From an uncultured Pelagibacteraceae bacterium (GTDB lineage: Bacteria > Pseudomonadota > Alphaproteobacteria > Pelagibacterales > Pelagibacteraceae), in NCBI GenBank assembly GCA_902524995.1, contig CABZFJ010000001.1, positions 124,001 to 188,000 on the forward strand: a stretch of DNA of 64,000 nt, read 5' to 3'. The first letter of the stretch is position 1; every line of letters begins with the position of its first letter. Under the pieces are notes generated by a model. That model was not told the DNA's origin and ran no database searches. It worked only from the letters and a program-made list of their open reading frames with translations. A program made the translations under genes and the position numbers. Positions 46,775 through 55,519 of this stretch are shown piece by piece.

Positions 46775-48642
46775 GCTATATGCTTAATAGACCTTCTTTT
46801 AAGGTGAGACAACAAAATATATACCGCCGCCGGCGTAATGCCATCTATTCTAAGAGCTTGACCCATGGTTTTTGGCTTAATTTTCTTAAATTTAAATTTA
46901 ACCTCATTTGATAAGCCAGCAAAAGAGTCATAATTTATATTTTCAGGAATAATAAGGTTTTCATCTCTTTTAAATGCCAATATATCTGCACTCTGCTTCT
47001 TCAAATAACCTCTATAATGAGAGTTAATTTCTAACTGCTCGTCTATTTCACGTGAAACATATTGAATTTCTGGCCAAATCTCTCTTATTTTACTCATTTT
47101 AACTGATTTTTGGCCTAATATCTGAGTAGCTGTACGACTTACCCCATCTTTAGCGATATTTATACCATATTTTGCCACTTTTGATGGAGTAATCTTAATT
47201 TTATCCATTTTATTTTGAATTTTTTTCAACTGAATGAATTTATCTATATATTTTTCCTCTCTTTCTTTTGAAACTAATCCAATATCTATTCCTTTTTGAG
47301 TTAATCTCATATCTGCATTATCTGATCTCAGTGAAAGTCTATATTCAGCTCTTGATGTAAACATTCTATATGGTTCTGCAACACCTTTGGTTACAAGATC
47401 ATCAATCATGACGCCTATGTAAGCATCAGATCTATCTAAGATAAAAGGTTCTTTTCCTTTAATACTCAGGGCGGCATTAATACCTGCTACTAATCCTTGG
47501 GCAGCAGCTTCCTCATACCCCGTAGTTCCATTAATTTGACCTGCAAGAAATAGATTTTTAATTTTCTTGGTCTCTAGAGTAAGAAAAAGTTCTCTTGGGT
47601 CCACGTAATCATACTCAATTGCATAACCAGGTCTTATAATTTTAACATTCTCTAAACCATTGATTTTATTACATATTTCTTGCTGAATATCAGCTGGAAG
47701 TGATGTTGAAATACCATTTGGATAAATTGTATTATCATTTAATCCCTCTGGCTCTAAAAAAATTTGATGCCGATCTTTATCAGCAAATTTCTTTATTTTG
47801 TCCTCTATAGATGGACAATATCTTGGGCCTACACCTTGTATGTTACCAGAATACATAGCACTTCGTTTTATATTTTTAGAAATAATTTTATGAACAGCTC
47901 TATTTGTATATGTCATTCTACATGAAATTTGTTTGTTTAAATTTTTTTTTGTTAAAAATGAAAAGAAGTATGGATCTTTATCTGCATGTTGCTCCTCTAG
48001 ATTTCTGAAGTTTATTGTGCGAGCGTCTAATCTGGGAGGAGTTCCAGTTTTTAATCTACCGATCTTAAAATTATATTTCTCTAGTTGTTCACTTAATCCT
48101 GTAGAAGGCTTTTCATTAAACCTTCCTGCTGCAAATTTTTCTTCGCCAATATGTATTAAACCATTTAAGAAAGTTCCAGTTGTGAGAATTATCTTAGATG
48201 ATTTTACATATTTACCTGATTGGGTAGCAAACCCAACTATCTCATTATTTTTAAAATAAAACTTAATTACAGGATCAGAAAAAATGCTTAAATTACAATA
48301 GTTTAGAAGATTTTTTTGCATATATTTCTTATATAATGATCTATCACTTTGTGTTCTTGGGCCCCTAACAGCAGGTCCTCTACTTCTATTTAACAATCTA
48401 AATTGTATTCCTGATTTATCAGCTACTACACCCATGACTCCGTCGAGTGCATCTATTTCTCTTACTAAGTGACCCTTGCCCAAACCTCCAATTGCAGGGT
48501 TACATGACATTTCTCCAATGGTATCAAATTTATGTGTGAATAAAGCAGTGTTAACTCCTAATCTCGCTGATGCTGCGGCTGCTTCGCAACCAGCATGTCC
48601 ACCACCTATAACAACTACATCGAATAGAAAGTCATTTTTCAT
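46771..48642 (-). CDS. mnmG: tRNA uridine-34 carboxymethylaminomethyl synthase subunit MnmG
   Basis: FAD enzyme that, with MnmE, makes cmnm5U34 in tRNAs. The 623 residues begin [21 protein letters not shown] (FAD-binding) and contain [22 protein letters not shown] and [18 protein letters not shown] second parS-like palindrome lies in its 3' half, translated as YVSREIDEQ. mnmE lies 77 bp upstream on the same strand. Confidence 0.98.
   Translation of the reverse strand: MKNDFLFDVVVIGGGHAGCEAAAASARLGVNTALFTHKFDTIGEMSCNPAIGGLGKGHLVREIDALDGVMGVVADKSGIQFRLLNRSRGPAVRGPRTQSDRSLYKKYMQKNLLNYCNLSIFSDPVIKFYFKNNEIVGFATQSGKYVKSSKIILTTGTFLNGLIHIGEEKFAAGRFNEKPSTGLSEQLEKYNFKIGRLKTGTPPRLDARTINFRNLEEQHADKDPYFFSFLTKKNLNKQISCRMTYTNRAVHKIISKNIKRSAMYSGNIQGVGPRYCPSIEDKIKKFADKDRHQIFLEPEGLNDNTIYPNGISTSLPADIQQEICNKINGLENVKIIRPGYAIEYDYVDPRELFLTLETKKIKNLFLAGQINGTTGYEEAAAQGLVAGINAALSIKGKEPFILDRSDAYIGVMIDDLVTKGVAEPYRMFTSRAEYRLSLRSDNADMRLTQKGIDIGLVSKEREEKYIDKFIQLKKIQNKMDKIKITPSKVAKYGINIAKDGVSRTATQILGQKSVKMSKIREIWPEIQYVSREIDEQLEINSHYRGYLKKQSADILAFKRDENLIIPENINYDSFAGLSNEVKFKFKKIKPKTMGQALRIDGITPAAVYILLSHLKRRSIKHIA
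47044..47059. other. parS site 2 (one mismatch), inside mnmG
   Basis: TATTTCACGTGAAACA differs from the parS consensus TGTTTCACGTGAAACA at one outer position only. It lies 317 bp from the first site. Multiple parS copies near the parAB operon are usual in bacteria. Confidence 0.85.
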
Positions 48643-48718
48643 AGGATTAATTTATTATTGATCTTAAAATTTACAAGTAAACACTGAAAATAGTTAAAAA
48701 ACCTTGTAATACCAACGA

Positions 48719-50050
48719 TTATTTGCCTATGCAAAAGTCATTAAAAATTGAACTTAATACTTCTTCAACATCAACTTTGCCGACAAGCATACCTAAATAT
48801 CTTGTAGCCAATCTTAAATCTTCTGCAGCTTTATCAAAATCTTCTAGAGTTTTTTTTTCTTCAAAATCATTTAGATGATCCAAACATTTTTTAAGATTAT
48901 TTCTATGTCTCTCCCTAGTTATGTAGGTTTCGCCTGTAGAAATAAATTTATTTTTTAAATGCTCTTTTATTAAGTTAATAAGTTGATCTAAATTTTTTTC
49001 CTCTTTTATTGATATGTGAATTGGATCAAAATTTTTTATTTCATCATTAGTTTGATCATTTTGCAGATCAGATTTGTTAACAACCAAGATAGCCTTTTTT
49101 GATTTAAGATCCTTAGAAAAGTGAGTAAAATCAACAGTTTTTGGCTCAACAACAACTATATTTAAATCAGCATCATCGGCTTTTTTTAAAGCTAACTTTA
49201 TTCCCTTTTTTTCAATTTCGTTTTTTGAGTCTCTTATCCCAGCTGTGTCGGACATAACAACTGGGAAACCATCTAAATTTAAATGAGCTTCTATTACATC
49301 TCTTGTAGTGCCTGCTATCTCAGAAACAATTGCAATATCTCGTCTAGACAAAAAGTTTAATAAGGATGATTTTCCAGCATTAGTAGGCCCAATTATTGCA
49401 ATTTTAAAACCTTCTCTTATTCTTTCCCCTACTTTTTGATCATTTAGTATTTTTTCTATTTCATTTTTTATACTTTTTGTTTCTGAATGAATGTTTTTTA
49501 GAATATCATTAGGTAAATCTTCCTCTGGAAAATCTATTTTAGCCTCAATGTTTGATAAAATTTTTATTAACCTTGTTCTTAAGGAATTAAATTTGTCTGA
49601 ACTTTTTCCAGTCATAATTTTAATTGCCTGTTGTCTTTGGATTTCTGTCTCTGATGATATTAAATCTGAAATGCTCTCTGCCTTTAGGAGATTTATTTTG
49701 CCATTTTGAAAAGCTATCTTAGTAAACTCTCCAGGTTCGGCTAGTCTACATCCATCTATTTTAGATATTACCTCTTGAATAGAGTCTACAACTGCTTTAC
49801 TTCCATGAACATGAAATTCAGCCATATCTTGACCCGTATAGCTGGCTGGACCTGGAAACCATATTAAAATTCCCTCGTCAATTAGCTCATTATCCTTGTT
49901 TTTGTTGAATTTTCTCAACGATGCAACTCTGGGCTCTGGTAATTTTTCTTCTGATAAAGTCATAATTACTTTCTTGGTTTCGGGACCAGAAACCCTAATT
50001 ACTGATATTCCTGCTAGACCAGGGCCGGAAGATAGAGCATATATTGTCAT
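48719..50050 (-). CDS. mnmE: tRNA-modification GTPase MnmE
   Basis: Partner of MnmG in U34 modification. The 443 residues show an N-terminal tetrahydrofolate-binding domain (YALSSGPGLAGISVIRVSG), the G domain with IIGPTNAGKSSLLNFLSRRD, DTAGIRD and NKSD, and a C-terminal FCIGK carrying the conserved Cys. Divergent from the sulfotransferase gene with 46 bp between the starts. Confidence 0.97.
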   Translation of the reverse strand: MTIYALSSGPGLAGISVIRVSGPETKKVIMTLSEEKLPEPRVASLRKFNKNKDNELIDEGILIWFPGPASYTGQDMAEFHVHGSKAVVDSIQEVISKIDGCRLAEPGEFTKIAFQNGKINLLKAESISDLISSETEIQRQQAIKIMTGKSSDKFNSLRTRLIKILSNIEAKIDFPEEDLPNDILKNIHSETKSIKNEIEKILNDQKVGERIREGFKIAIIGPTNAGKSSLLNFLSRRDIAIVSEIAGTTRDVIEAHLNLDGFPVVMSDTAGIRDSKNEIEKKGIKLALKKADDADLNIVVVEPKTVDFTHFSKDLKSKKAILVVNKSDLQNDQTNDEIKNFDPIHISIKEEKNLDQLINLIKEHLKNKFISTGETYITRERHRNNLKKCLDHLNDFEEKKTLEDFDKAAEDLRLATRYLGMLVGKVDVEEVLSSIFNDFCIGK

Positions 50051-50096
50051 TAAATCAATTATAGCTAGTATTGAATTTAAATATATAAATTTTTCT

Positions 50097-50933
50097 ATGA
50101 TTATATGGATCGCGTCTTACCCAAAAAGTGGAAATACATGGGTAAGATCATTTTTATCTTCCTATTATTTTTCTAAAGACGGAAATTTCGAATTTAAATT
50201 GTTAAAAAATATTAAACAATTTCCTAGTAGAGAATTTTTTAGCAAGAGAATAGAAACTATCGAGGAAGCATCTGAAAAATGGATTATCATTCAAAAAAAT
50301 CTTAAAAAACTTAATAAGGCACGTTTCCTTAAAACTCACAATGTGTATGGAGCATATAAGGGAAATCATTTTACAACACCAGAGGTTACGTTGGGAGCAA
50401 TTATAATTGTGAGAGATCCTAGAAATGTAATTACTTCATTAATGAATCATTATTCAATTAATGAGAAAGAAGCACTTGAAATGATAAAAAGCATTTATCG
50501 AAATTTAAAAGACAAGAATGACTCTGATAATTATGCAAGTTATTCATTTATAAGTTCTTGGGCAAATAATTATAATTCATGGAAAAACTCAAATATAAAA
50601 AACAAACTTTTTATAAAATATGAAGATTTAGAAAAAGATACTGAAAGCACGTTTGAAAAAATTGTTCAATTTACTAATAAACTACTTAATAATAAAAAAG
50701 ATGTTGATAAAAGAAAATTAAGTAAATCAATTAAAAGCACTAATTTTAATGAATTAAAAAAGATGGAAAAAAGTAAAGGTTTTGATGAAGCTAGCTTTTC
50801 TTCGGATGGAACAAGGAAAACATTTTTTAACTTAGGCAAAGATAACAATTATAAAAAGCTTCTTAGCTCAGAAATAACCACAGAATTAGAAAAATTTTTT
50901 TATAAAGAAATGGGTGAATTAGAATATTTATGA
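50097..50933 (+). CDS. PAPS-dependent sulfotransferase-domain protein
   Basis: From the ATG at 50097 (MIIWIASYPKSGN) it has 278 residues; the track start at 49896 reads through antisense mnmE and is rejected. The PAPS 5'-phosphosulfate loop is ASYPKSGNTWVRSFL near the N-terminus, and the 3'-phosphate site is IIIVRDPRNVITSLMNHY. No signal peptide, so a cytosolic enzyme sulfating a metabolite, lipid or sugar. It interrupts the usual mnmE-rho adjacency, which suggests an accessory insertion. Substrate unknown. Confidence 0.88.
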   Translation: MIIWIASYPKSGNTWVRSFLSSYYFSKDGNFEFKLLKNIKQFPSREFFSKRIETIEEASEKWIIIQKNLKKLNKARFLKTHNVYGAYKGNHFTTPEVTLGAIIIVRDPRNVITSLMNHYSINEKEALEMIKSIYRNLKDKNDSDNYASYSFISSWANNYNSWKNSNIKNKLFIKYEDLEKDTESTFEKIVQFTNKLLNNKKDVDKRKLSKSIKSTNFNELKKMEKSKGFDEASFSSDGTRKTFFNLGKDNNYKKLLSSEITTELEKFFYKEMGELEYL

Positions 50934-50935
50934 GA

Positions 50936-52207
50936 TTAAACTGGTTTATTCATCGAATTGAAGAAGTCAGAATTATTTTTTGTATTTTTTAATTTAGAAT
51001 TAATAAACTCAATAGCATCCATGGAGCCCATTGGGGCTATAATTCTTCTTAAAACATTCATTTTTTGAAGATCATTTTTATCAAAAATTAATTCTTCTCT
51101 TCTGGTTCCAGATTTAGTTATATCAATCGCAGGAAATATTCTTTTCTCTGAAATCTTTCTATCCAATATTGTTTCACTATTACCAGTACCTTTGAATTCT
51201 TCAAAGATAACTTCATCCATCCTGCTTCCTGTATCAATCAATGCCGTTGCTATTATCGTCAAAGAACCTCCTTCCTCAATATTTCTCGCTGCACCAAAAA
51301 ATCTTTTCGGTCTTTGGAGAGCATTTGCGTCTACACCACCTGTTAATACTTTGCCTGAACTTGGAACAACAGCATTATATGCTCTTCCTAATCTTGTTAT
51401 AGAGTCTAATAAAATTACTACATCTTTTTTATGCTCTGTTAATCTTTTAGCTTTTTCAATTACCATTTCTGCAACTGCAACATGCCTTTGTGCTGGTTCA
51501 TCAAATGTTGAACTTATGACTTCGCCCTTAACTGTTCTCTGCATGTCTGTTACTTCCTCTGGTCTTTCATCAATTAATAGAACCATTAAATAACACTCTG
51601 GATGATTTGCAGTTATTGAATTTGCGATACTCTGTAATATCATTGTTTTCCCAGCTTTAGGGGGTGATATAATCAACGATCTTTGTCCTTTGCCTATCGG
51701 ACTTACTAAATCAATTAGCCTCGGAGTTAAATCAACTTTTTTCTCTACTTTGGCACTTTCAACTTCCATTACCAGTTGCTTGTTTGGATAAAGAGGCGTT
51801 AAATTATCAAAAGCTATTTTATGTTTAAACTTGTCAGTTTCTTCAAAGTTTATTTTGCTCACTTGAAGCAAAGCAAAATATCTTTCACCTTCTTTAGGAG
51901 CTCTTATTGGTCCTTCTACAGTATCGCCTGTTCTCAATCCAAATCTTCTAATTTGATTTGGACTAACATAAATATCATCAGCGCCAGGCAAATAATTCGA
52001 CTCTATTGCTCTAAGAAATCCAAATCCATCTTGAAGTAATTGAAGTACTCCACCACCAGTAATTTCTTCTCCTTTTTCTGCTAATTTTTTTAATATTGCA
52101 AAATAAATTTCTTGTCGTCTAAGGGTGCTCGCGTTTTCAATTCCTAAATTTTCAGCTTCTGTAATGAGCTTTTCTGAGCTTTTTTCTTTTAATTCTTGTA
52201 TATTCAT
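50936..52207 (-). CDS. rho: Transcription termination factor Rho
   Basis: Hexameric RNA helicase that ends transcription. The 423 residues contain the N-terminal helical part, the cold-shock RNA-binding domain ([23 protein letters not shown], about 67-90), Walker [29 protein letters not shown] and the Q/R-loop region. There is no long N-terminal insertion. With few hairpins at gene ends in this window, Rho probably matters much for termination. Its leader is C-rich (see below). Confidence 0.98.
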   Translation of the reverse strand: MNIQELKEKSSEKLITEAENLGIENASTLRRQEIYFAILKKLAEKGEEITGGGVLQLLQDGFGFLRAIESNYLPGADDIYVSPNQIRRFGLRTGDTVEGPIRAPKEGERYFALLQVSKINFEETDKFKHKIAFDNLTPLYPNKQLVMEVESAKVEKKVDLTPRLIDLVSPIGKGQRSLIISPPKAGKTMILQSIANSITANHPECYLMVLLIDERPEEVTDMQRTVKGEVISSTFDEPAQRHVAVAEMVIEKAKRLTEHKKDVVILLDSITRLGRAYNAVVPSSGKVLTGGVDANALQRPKRFFGAARNIEEGGSLTIIATALIDTGSRMDEVIFEEFKGTGNSETILDRKISEKRIFPAIDITKSGTRREELIFDKNDLQKMNVLRRIIAPMGSMDAIEFINSKLKNTKNNSDFFNSMNKPV

Positions 52208-52210
52208 AAT

Positions 52211-52264
52211 GGGGGGTGAGTTTATTGAATAAAATAATATAGATACTTGTTAAAGAAAATTCAA
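52211..52264 (-). promoter_or_regulatory. rho promoter and C-rich leader
   Basis: The minus strand shows TTGAAT at 52264-52259, a 17-bp spacer and TATATT at 52241-52236, a good sigma-70 promoter. A start about 7 bp further gives a leader of roughly 20 nt containing CACCCCCC just before ATTATG. Six C in a row is striking here, and there is no Shine-Dalgarno. Rho prefers C-rich RNA, so autoregulation is a natural inference. Confidence 0.5.
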
Positions 52265-52312
52265 CCCTTGATTACTTTAAAATCTAAAAAAATATTGTAA
52301 ATATAAACATTA

Positions 52313-52720
52313 ATGGAACAAGAAATCAAAGAATTTAAGGTTTTTAATAAAAATATAGAACAAGTGTCTATTTATTATGGATTTTTTCTTATTATTTGGG
52401 GGGTAATTGTAAGCTTTATTTCTGGCAGCTTGTCTTTTACATCCTACATACCGAGTTATATTGGTTTAATAATTTTAGTTTTTTCATTTTTATCAATTAA
52501 ATTTTTTAGGAAAAAAAAATTTTTCATGCATCTAGTTGCTTCATTTGGTCTAATAACATTTTTGGGTGGTTTAGATTTTGTTAGATTAATTTTAAAAGGT
52601 AGCTTTTTTGAAAACTTTTGGGCAGATATATCAAAACTTATGATGCTCATTACTGGAAGTATTTTTGTATATCTATGTTTTTTGTCTTTCAGGTTTGCTA
52701 GAAATATTAGAAAAAATTAA
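52313..52720 (+). CDS. Four-helix membrane protein of unknown function
   Basis: 135 residues with a charged N-terminus and four hydrophobic helices (about 20-38, 45-63, 70-90, 103-125). Segments such as WGVIVSFISGSLSFTSYIPSYIGLIILVFS and FWADISKLMMLITGSIFV look well ordered. I recognise it only as a conserved hypothetical type seen in marine bacteria. It sits where hemJ often lies in Alphaproteobacteria, but the HemJ haem-ligand pattern is not present. Convergent with hemG, 1 bp between the stops. Confidence 0.7.
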   Translation: MEQEIKEFKVFNKNIEQVSIYYGFFLIIWGVIVSFISGSLSFTSYIPSYIGLIILVFSFLSIKFFRKKKFFMHLVASFGLITFLGGLDFVRLILKGSFFENFWADISKLMMLITGSIFVYLCFLSFRFARNIRKN

Positions 52721-52721
52721 A

Positions 52722-53243
52722 CTACAGTGCTTTGAGTTCTAATGCGAATTTTTTTACCATTTCCCAGTTGGTAAATTCATATGAGTTGTCTGTATTGGTA
52801 GGACCATTAGTAATCATCATAATAAATCTTATTACATTTTTATTTATAAAATTATAATTAGGGTAATCAACCTTACCACCAAATACTGCAACTTTATCTG
52901 GTTTCCATTTAGTTTTCGCAAGAAATTTTTTCACATATGGGTTAGTTTCTGGAGTACTTTTTTCCTCTTTTCTTGCTACAACATTTACAGAAAAAAAGGC
53001 AGTCTTTTTTGTAATTAAGATATGTTTATTTTTTATAACAAAATCTTGTACTTTTCTATTATGTCTGCCATATCTAATACTTGCCCCTATTATTATTTTT
53101 TTTATTTTTTCTAAGTTAACTTTGTTAATTTTATCTAAGGAAACTATTTTAATTCTATCATTTAACGCTAAGTGATCTTTTATTGTCTCACAAATTCTTT
53201 TTGTTTGTCCATCTGTTGACGAATAAATAATTAAATCTTCCAT
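52722..53243 (-). CDS. hemG: Protoporphyrinogen oxidase HemG (flavodoxin type)
   Basis: Quinone-coupled oxidase converting protoporphyrinogen IX to protoporphyrin IX. The 173 residues have the flavodoxin FMN loop IIYSSTDGQTKRI and the HemG-specific IIGASIRYGRHNRKVQDFV, SVNVVARKEEKSTPETNPYVKKFL and KPDKVAVFGGKVDYPNY blocks, which align well with E. coli HemG. It lies 3 bp after hemH in a hemE-hemH-hemG unit. HemG is typical of Gammaproteobacteria; most Alphaproteobacteria use HemJ. Confidence 0.92.
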   Translation of the reverse strand: MEDLIIYSSTDGQTKRICETIKDHLALNDRIKIVSLDKINKVNLEKIKKIIIGASIRYGRHNRKVQDFVIKNKHILITKKTAFFSVNVVARKEEKSTPETNPYVKKFLAKTKWKPDKVAVFGGKVDYPNYNFINKNVIRFIMMITNGPTNTDNSYEFTNWEMVKKFALELKAL

Positions 53244-53246
53244 AAT

Positions 53247-54239
53247 TTAAATACTCTTTAATATAAGATTATTTATTAATTTAATGTGATCATCGTTATC
53301 GTTCAGACATGGAATCATTTCAAAGTTTTCTCCTCCAGACTCCATAAAACTCTCTTTACCTTGTATCAATATTTCTTCTAGTGTTTCCACACAGTCAGAA
53401 GAAAACCCCGGACAAATTGCTAAGACATTTTTTTTTCCCTCCACTGGTAATTTCTCAAGTGTTTTATCAGTGTAAGGTTGAAGCCATTCTTGTGGACCAA
53501 ATCTAGATTGAAAAGTTGTTTTAATTTCTATATCATTAAACTTTTCATTTATTAACCTAGTAGTTTTATGACAATAACAATGATAAGGATCGCCTTTATC
53601 GAAGTATTTCTTCGGAATTCCATGATATGAGGCTAATATCAAATCTGGCCTCCAATTGATCTCATTAATTTTTTTATTGATAGAGTTTACCAAAGCATCA
53701 ATGTACAAAGGATGTGACTCATAATGAGGTATTATTTGTAAGGATGGTTGCCATCTCATATTCATAAGTGTCCTATAAACCTCATCACAAACAGTTGCGG
53801 TGGTAGCTGCAGCGTATTGAGGATATAAAGGTAGAATTACTAAATTTTCGCAGCCTTCTTCATGAAGTTTTTTTATTTTATTTTTGATACTTGGATTTCC
53901 ATATCTCATTGCAAAATCTATAATTAAATTTTCGTTTGATATTAAATTTCTTACCTTTTCTGCTTGTTTCTGTGTATAATATAAAAGAGGTGACATATTT
54001 TCTTTTTTCATCCAAATTTCTTTATAAGCCTTAGCAGTTTTAGATGGTCTTAGGTTAAGTATAAAAACGTTCAAAATTATCTGCCACAAGATTGGGTTAA
54101 TCTCTATGACTCTTCTGTCAGAGAGAAACTCTTTTAAATATTTTCTAATGTCTAACCAGCTGGTTGAGTCTGGTGTGCCAAGATTAATGATTAGAACACC
54201 TGTTTTTCCATACTTAACTTGGGGATGATCTAAGTTCAT
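53247..54239 (-). CDS. hemH: Ferrochelatase
   Basis: Inserts Fe(II) into protoporphyrin IX, the last haem step. The 330 residues show LIINLGTPDSTSWLDIRKYL, the catalytic His in ASYHGIPKKYFDKGDPY and CPGFSSDCVETLEEI with the conserved Glu. It overlaps the hemE stop by 4 bases. Confidence 0.98.
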   Translation of the reverse strand: MNLDHPQVKYGKTGVLIINLGTPDSTSWLDIRKYLKEFLSDRRVIEINPILWQIILNVFILNLRPSKTAKAYKEIWMKKENMSPLLYYTQKQAEKVRNLISNENLIIDFAMRYGNPSIKNKIKKLHEEGCENLVILPLYPQYAAATTATVCDEVYRTLMNMRWQPSLQIIPHYESHPLYIDALVNSINKKINEINWRPDLILASYHGIPKKYFDKGDPYHCYCHKTTRLINEKFNDIEIKTTFQSRFGPQEWLQPYTDKTLEKLPVEGKKNVLAICPGFSSDCVETLEEILIQGKESFMESGGENFEMIPCLNDNDDHIKLINNLILKSI

Positions 54240-55237
54240 TTAAATTCCCTAACAATTCTTACTAGTTCTCTCACCATTTCAATTTCTGTTTCGGGCAGAA
54301 TACCATGGCCCAAGTTAAATACATAAGGATGATTATTAAAAAATTCTAAATATTTTGTCGCTTCAATTTTCAAGTTGTTTTTGTCAGTTAATAAGATTTT
54401 TGGATCTAATCCACCTTGTATTGGTATATCAACATCATTAAGTAATTTTTTTAGATCTGTATTATAATCTATATTTATCATACTAGGTTTCACAATTTTA
54501 CAAAATTCAACGTAATCTTTTATACCTCTTGGAAAACAGATTACAGGAACTCCAAGTTTTTTAGTATAATCAACTAGAGACGATGTAGGTTTATATAAAT
54601 ATTTATCAAAATTAGTATTAATTAATCCTGCCCAGCTATCAAATATTTGAATTATTGTTGCCCCTGCTCTTATTTGGTTTCTAATGTGTTTTTTAATAAA
54701 TTTATCTAAAATATTTAGTAAATTATCTATTAAAATATTGTCTTTGAAGAAAGTATTAGAGAGGCCATTCTTAGGCGAAACTTTATTTATCATATAAACT
54801 AATAACGTCCATGGAGCTCCCACAAAACCTATTAAATCTCTATTTTTTAATTTTTCATTCTTACTCAAATTCTCTAATAAATCGTATATGGGTGATAATT
54901 TATTAGTTAAAAGTTCATCATCCAATTTTTCGAATTTATCTAAATCTATATTTCCAAGACAAGGACCAAAATTTTTTTTAAATTCTACTTCTTGGCCAAG
55001 TCCATATGGAATCATAAGAATATCGGAAAAGATAATGGCAGCATCGAAACCGAATCTATCAATTGGTTGAATTGTTATCTCCTCTGATAGTTTTGAATCT
55101 AAACATAGTTTCACAAAGTTTGTATTTTTTTTTCTTATTTCTCTGAATTCAGGTAAATACCTTCCAGCCTGTCTCATAAGCCAGATAGGATTAATGCTAG
55201 TATCTTTGTTTAATATACAATTTTTTATTGGTGTCAT
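54236..55237 (-). CDS. hemE: Uroporphyrinogen decarboxylase
   Basis: Converts uroporphyrinogen III to coproporphyrinogen III. The 333 residues include the signature PIWLMRQAGRYLPEFRE near the N-terminus, IFSDILMIPYGLGQ with the catalytic Asp, and NLGHGILPET near the C-terminus. First gene of hemE-hemH-hemG and the left border of the putative origin region. Confidence 0.98.
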   Translation of the reverse strand: MTPIKNCILNKDTSINPIWLMRQAGRYLPEFREIRKKNTNFVKLCLDSKLSEEITIQPIDRFGFDAAIIFSDILMIPYGLGQEVEFKKNFGPCLGNIDLDKFEKLDDELLTNKLSPIYDLLENLSKNEKLKNRDLIGFVGAPWTLLVYMINKVSPKNGLSNTFFKDNILIDNLLNILDKFIKKHIRNQIRAGATIIQIFDSWAGLINTNFDKYLYKPTSSLVDYTKKLGVPVICFPRGIKDYVEFCKIVKPSMINIDYNTDLKKLLNDVDIPIQGGLDPKILLTDKNNLKIEATKYLEFFNNHPYVFNLGHGILPETEIEMVRELVRIVREFK

Positions 55238-55519
55238 TTATAATAAGAATAATATATTTAGATTTATTATTAGTATGATTTGTAGATAACGTAAATTACT
55301 CAATTTCAACACTTTTTTCACCATTTATACATTCAATATGAAGAAAAACTCCTTTAAAAGAAGGCTTATTTGATCATCTTAAATAAATATAAAATTGTTG
55401 AAAAGATATTAACATTTATAAATATGTTAATTAAAAGATTACAAATAACAAAAAACTATCAATTGTTGCTTAATTGAAAATATCTTTAATTTTAGTAATA
55501 CTTTGTTGACAAATTATAC
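55238..55519. other. Putative chromosomal replication origin (oriC)
   Basis: A 282-bp gene-free AT-rich segment between hemE and ppsR, the oriC position described for Caulobacter and proposed for Rickettsia. It holds DnaA-box-like 9-mers: TGTAGATAA at 55281 (reverse TTATCTACA, one mismatch to TTATCCACA), TTATACATT at 55325 and TTATACATG at 55514. It also has a 24-bp inverted repeat and AT-only stretches suited to unwinding. The boxes are degenerate, so the call rests mainly on gene context. Confidence 0.7.
55408..55431. repeat. Inverted repeat inside the putative oriC
   Basis: ATTAACAT, 8-bp spacer, ATGTTAAT: perfect 8-bp arms. It is AT-rich with no T-run typical of terminators, and lies in the middle of the hemE-ppsR gap. 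It may be a protein-binding site or part of the unwinding element. Confidence 0.6.

Noticed and set aside
49896-50096. 67-residue extension of the sulfotransferase
   Set aside because: It is antisense to the mnmE N-terminus; the PAPS loop normally lies within about ten residues of the start, fitting the ATG at 50097.
52313-52720. HemJ identity for the 4-TM protein
   Set aside because: Size and position fit, but the HemJ haem-ligand His and WxAGL pattern are missing and a clear HemG lies next door.
55238-55519. CtrA binding sites (TTAA-N7-TTAA) in the origin
   Set aside because: Several TTAA tetramers occur but none at the 7-bp spacing; in such AT-rich DNA they are expected by chance.
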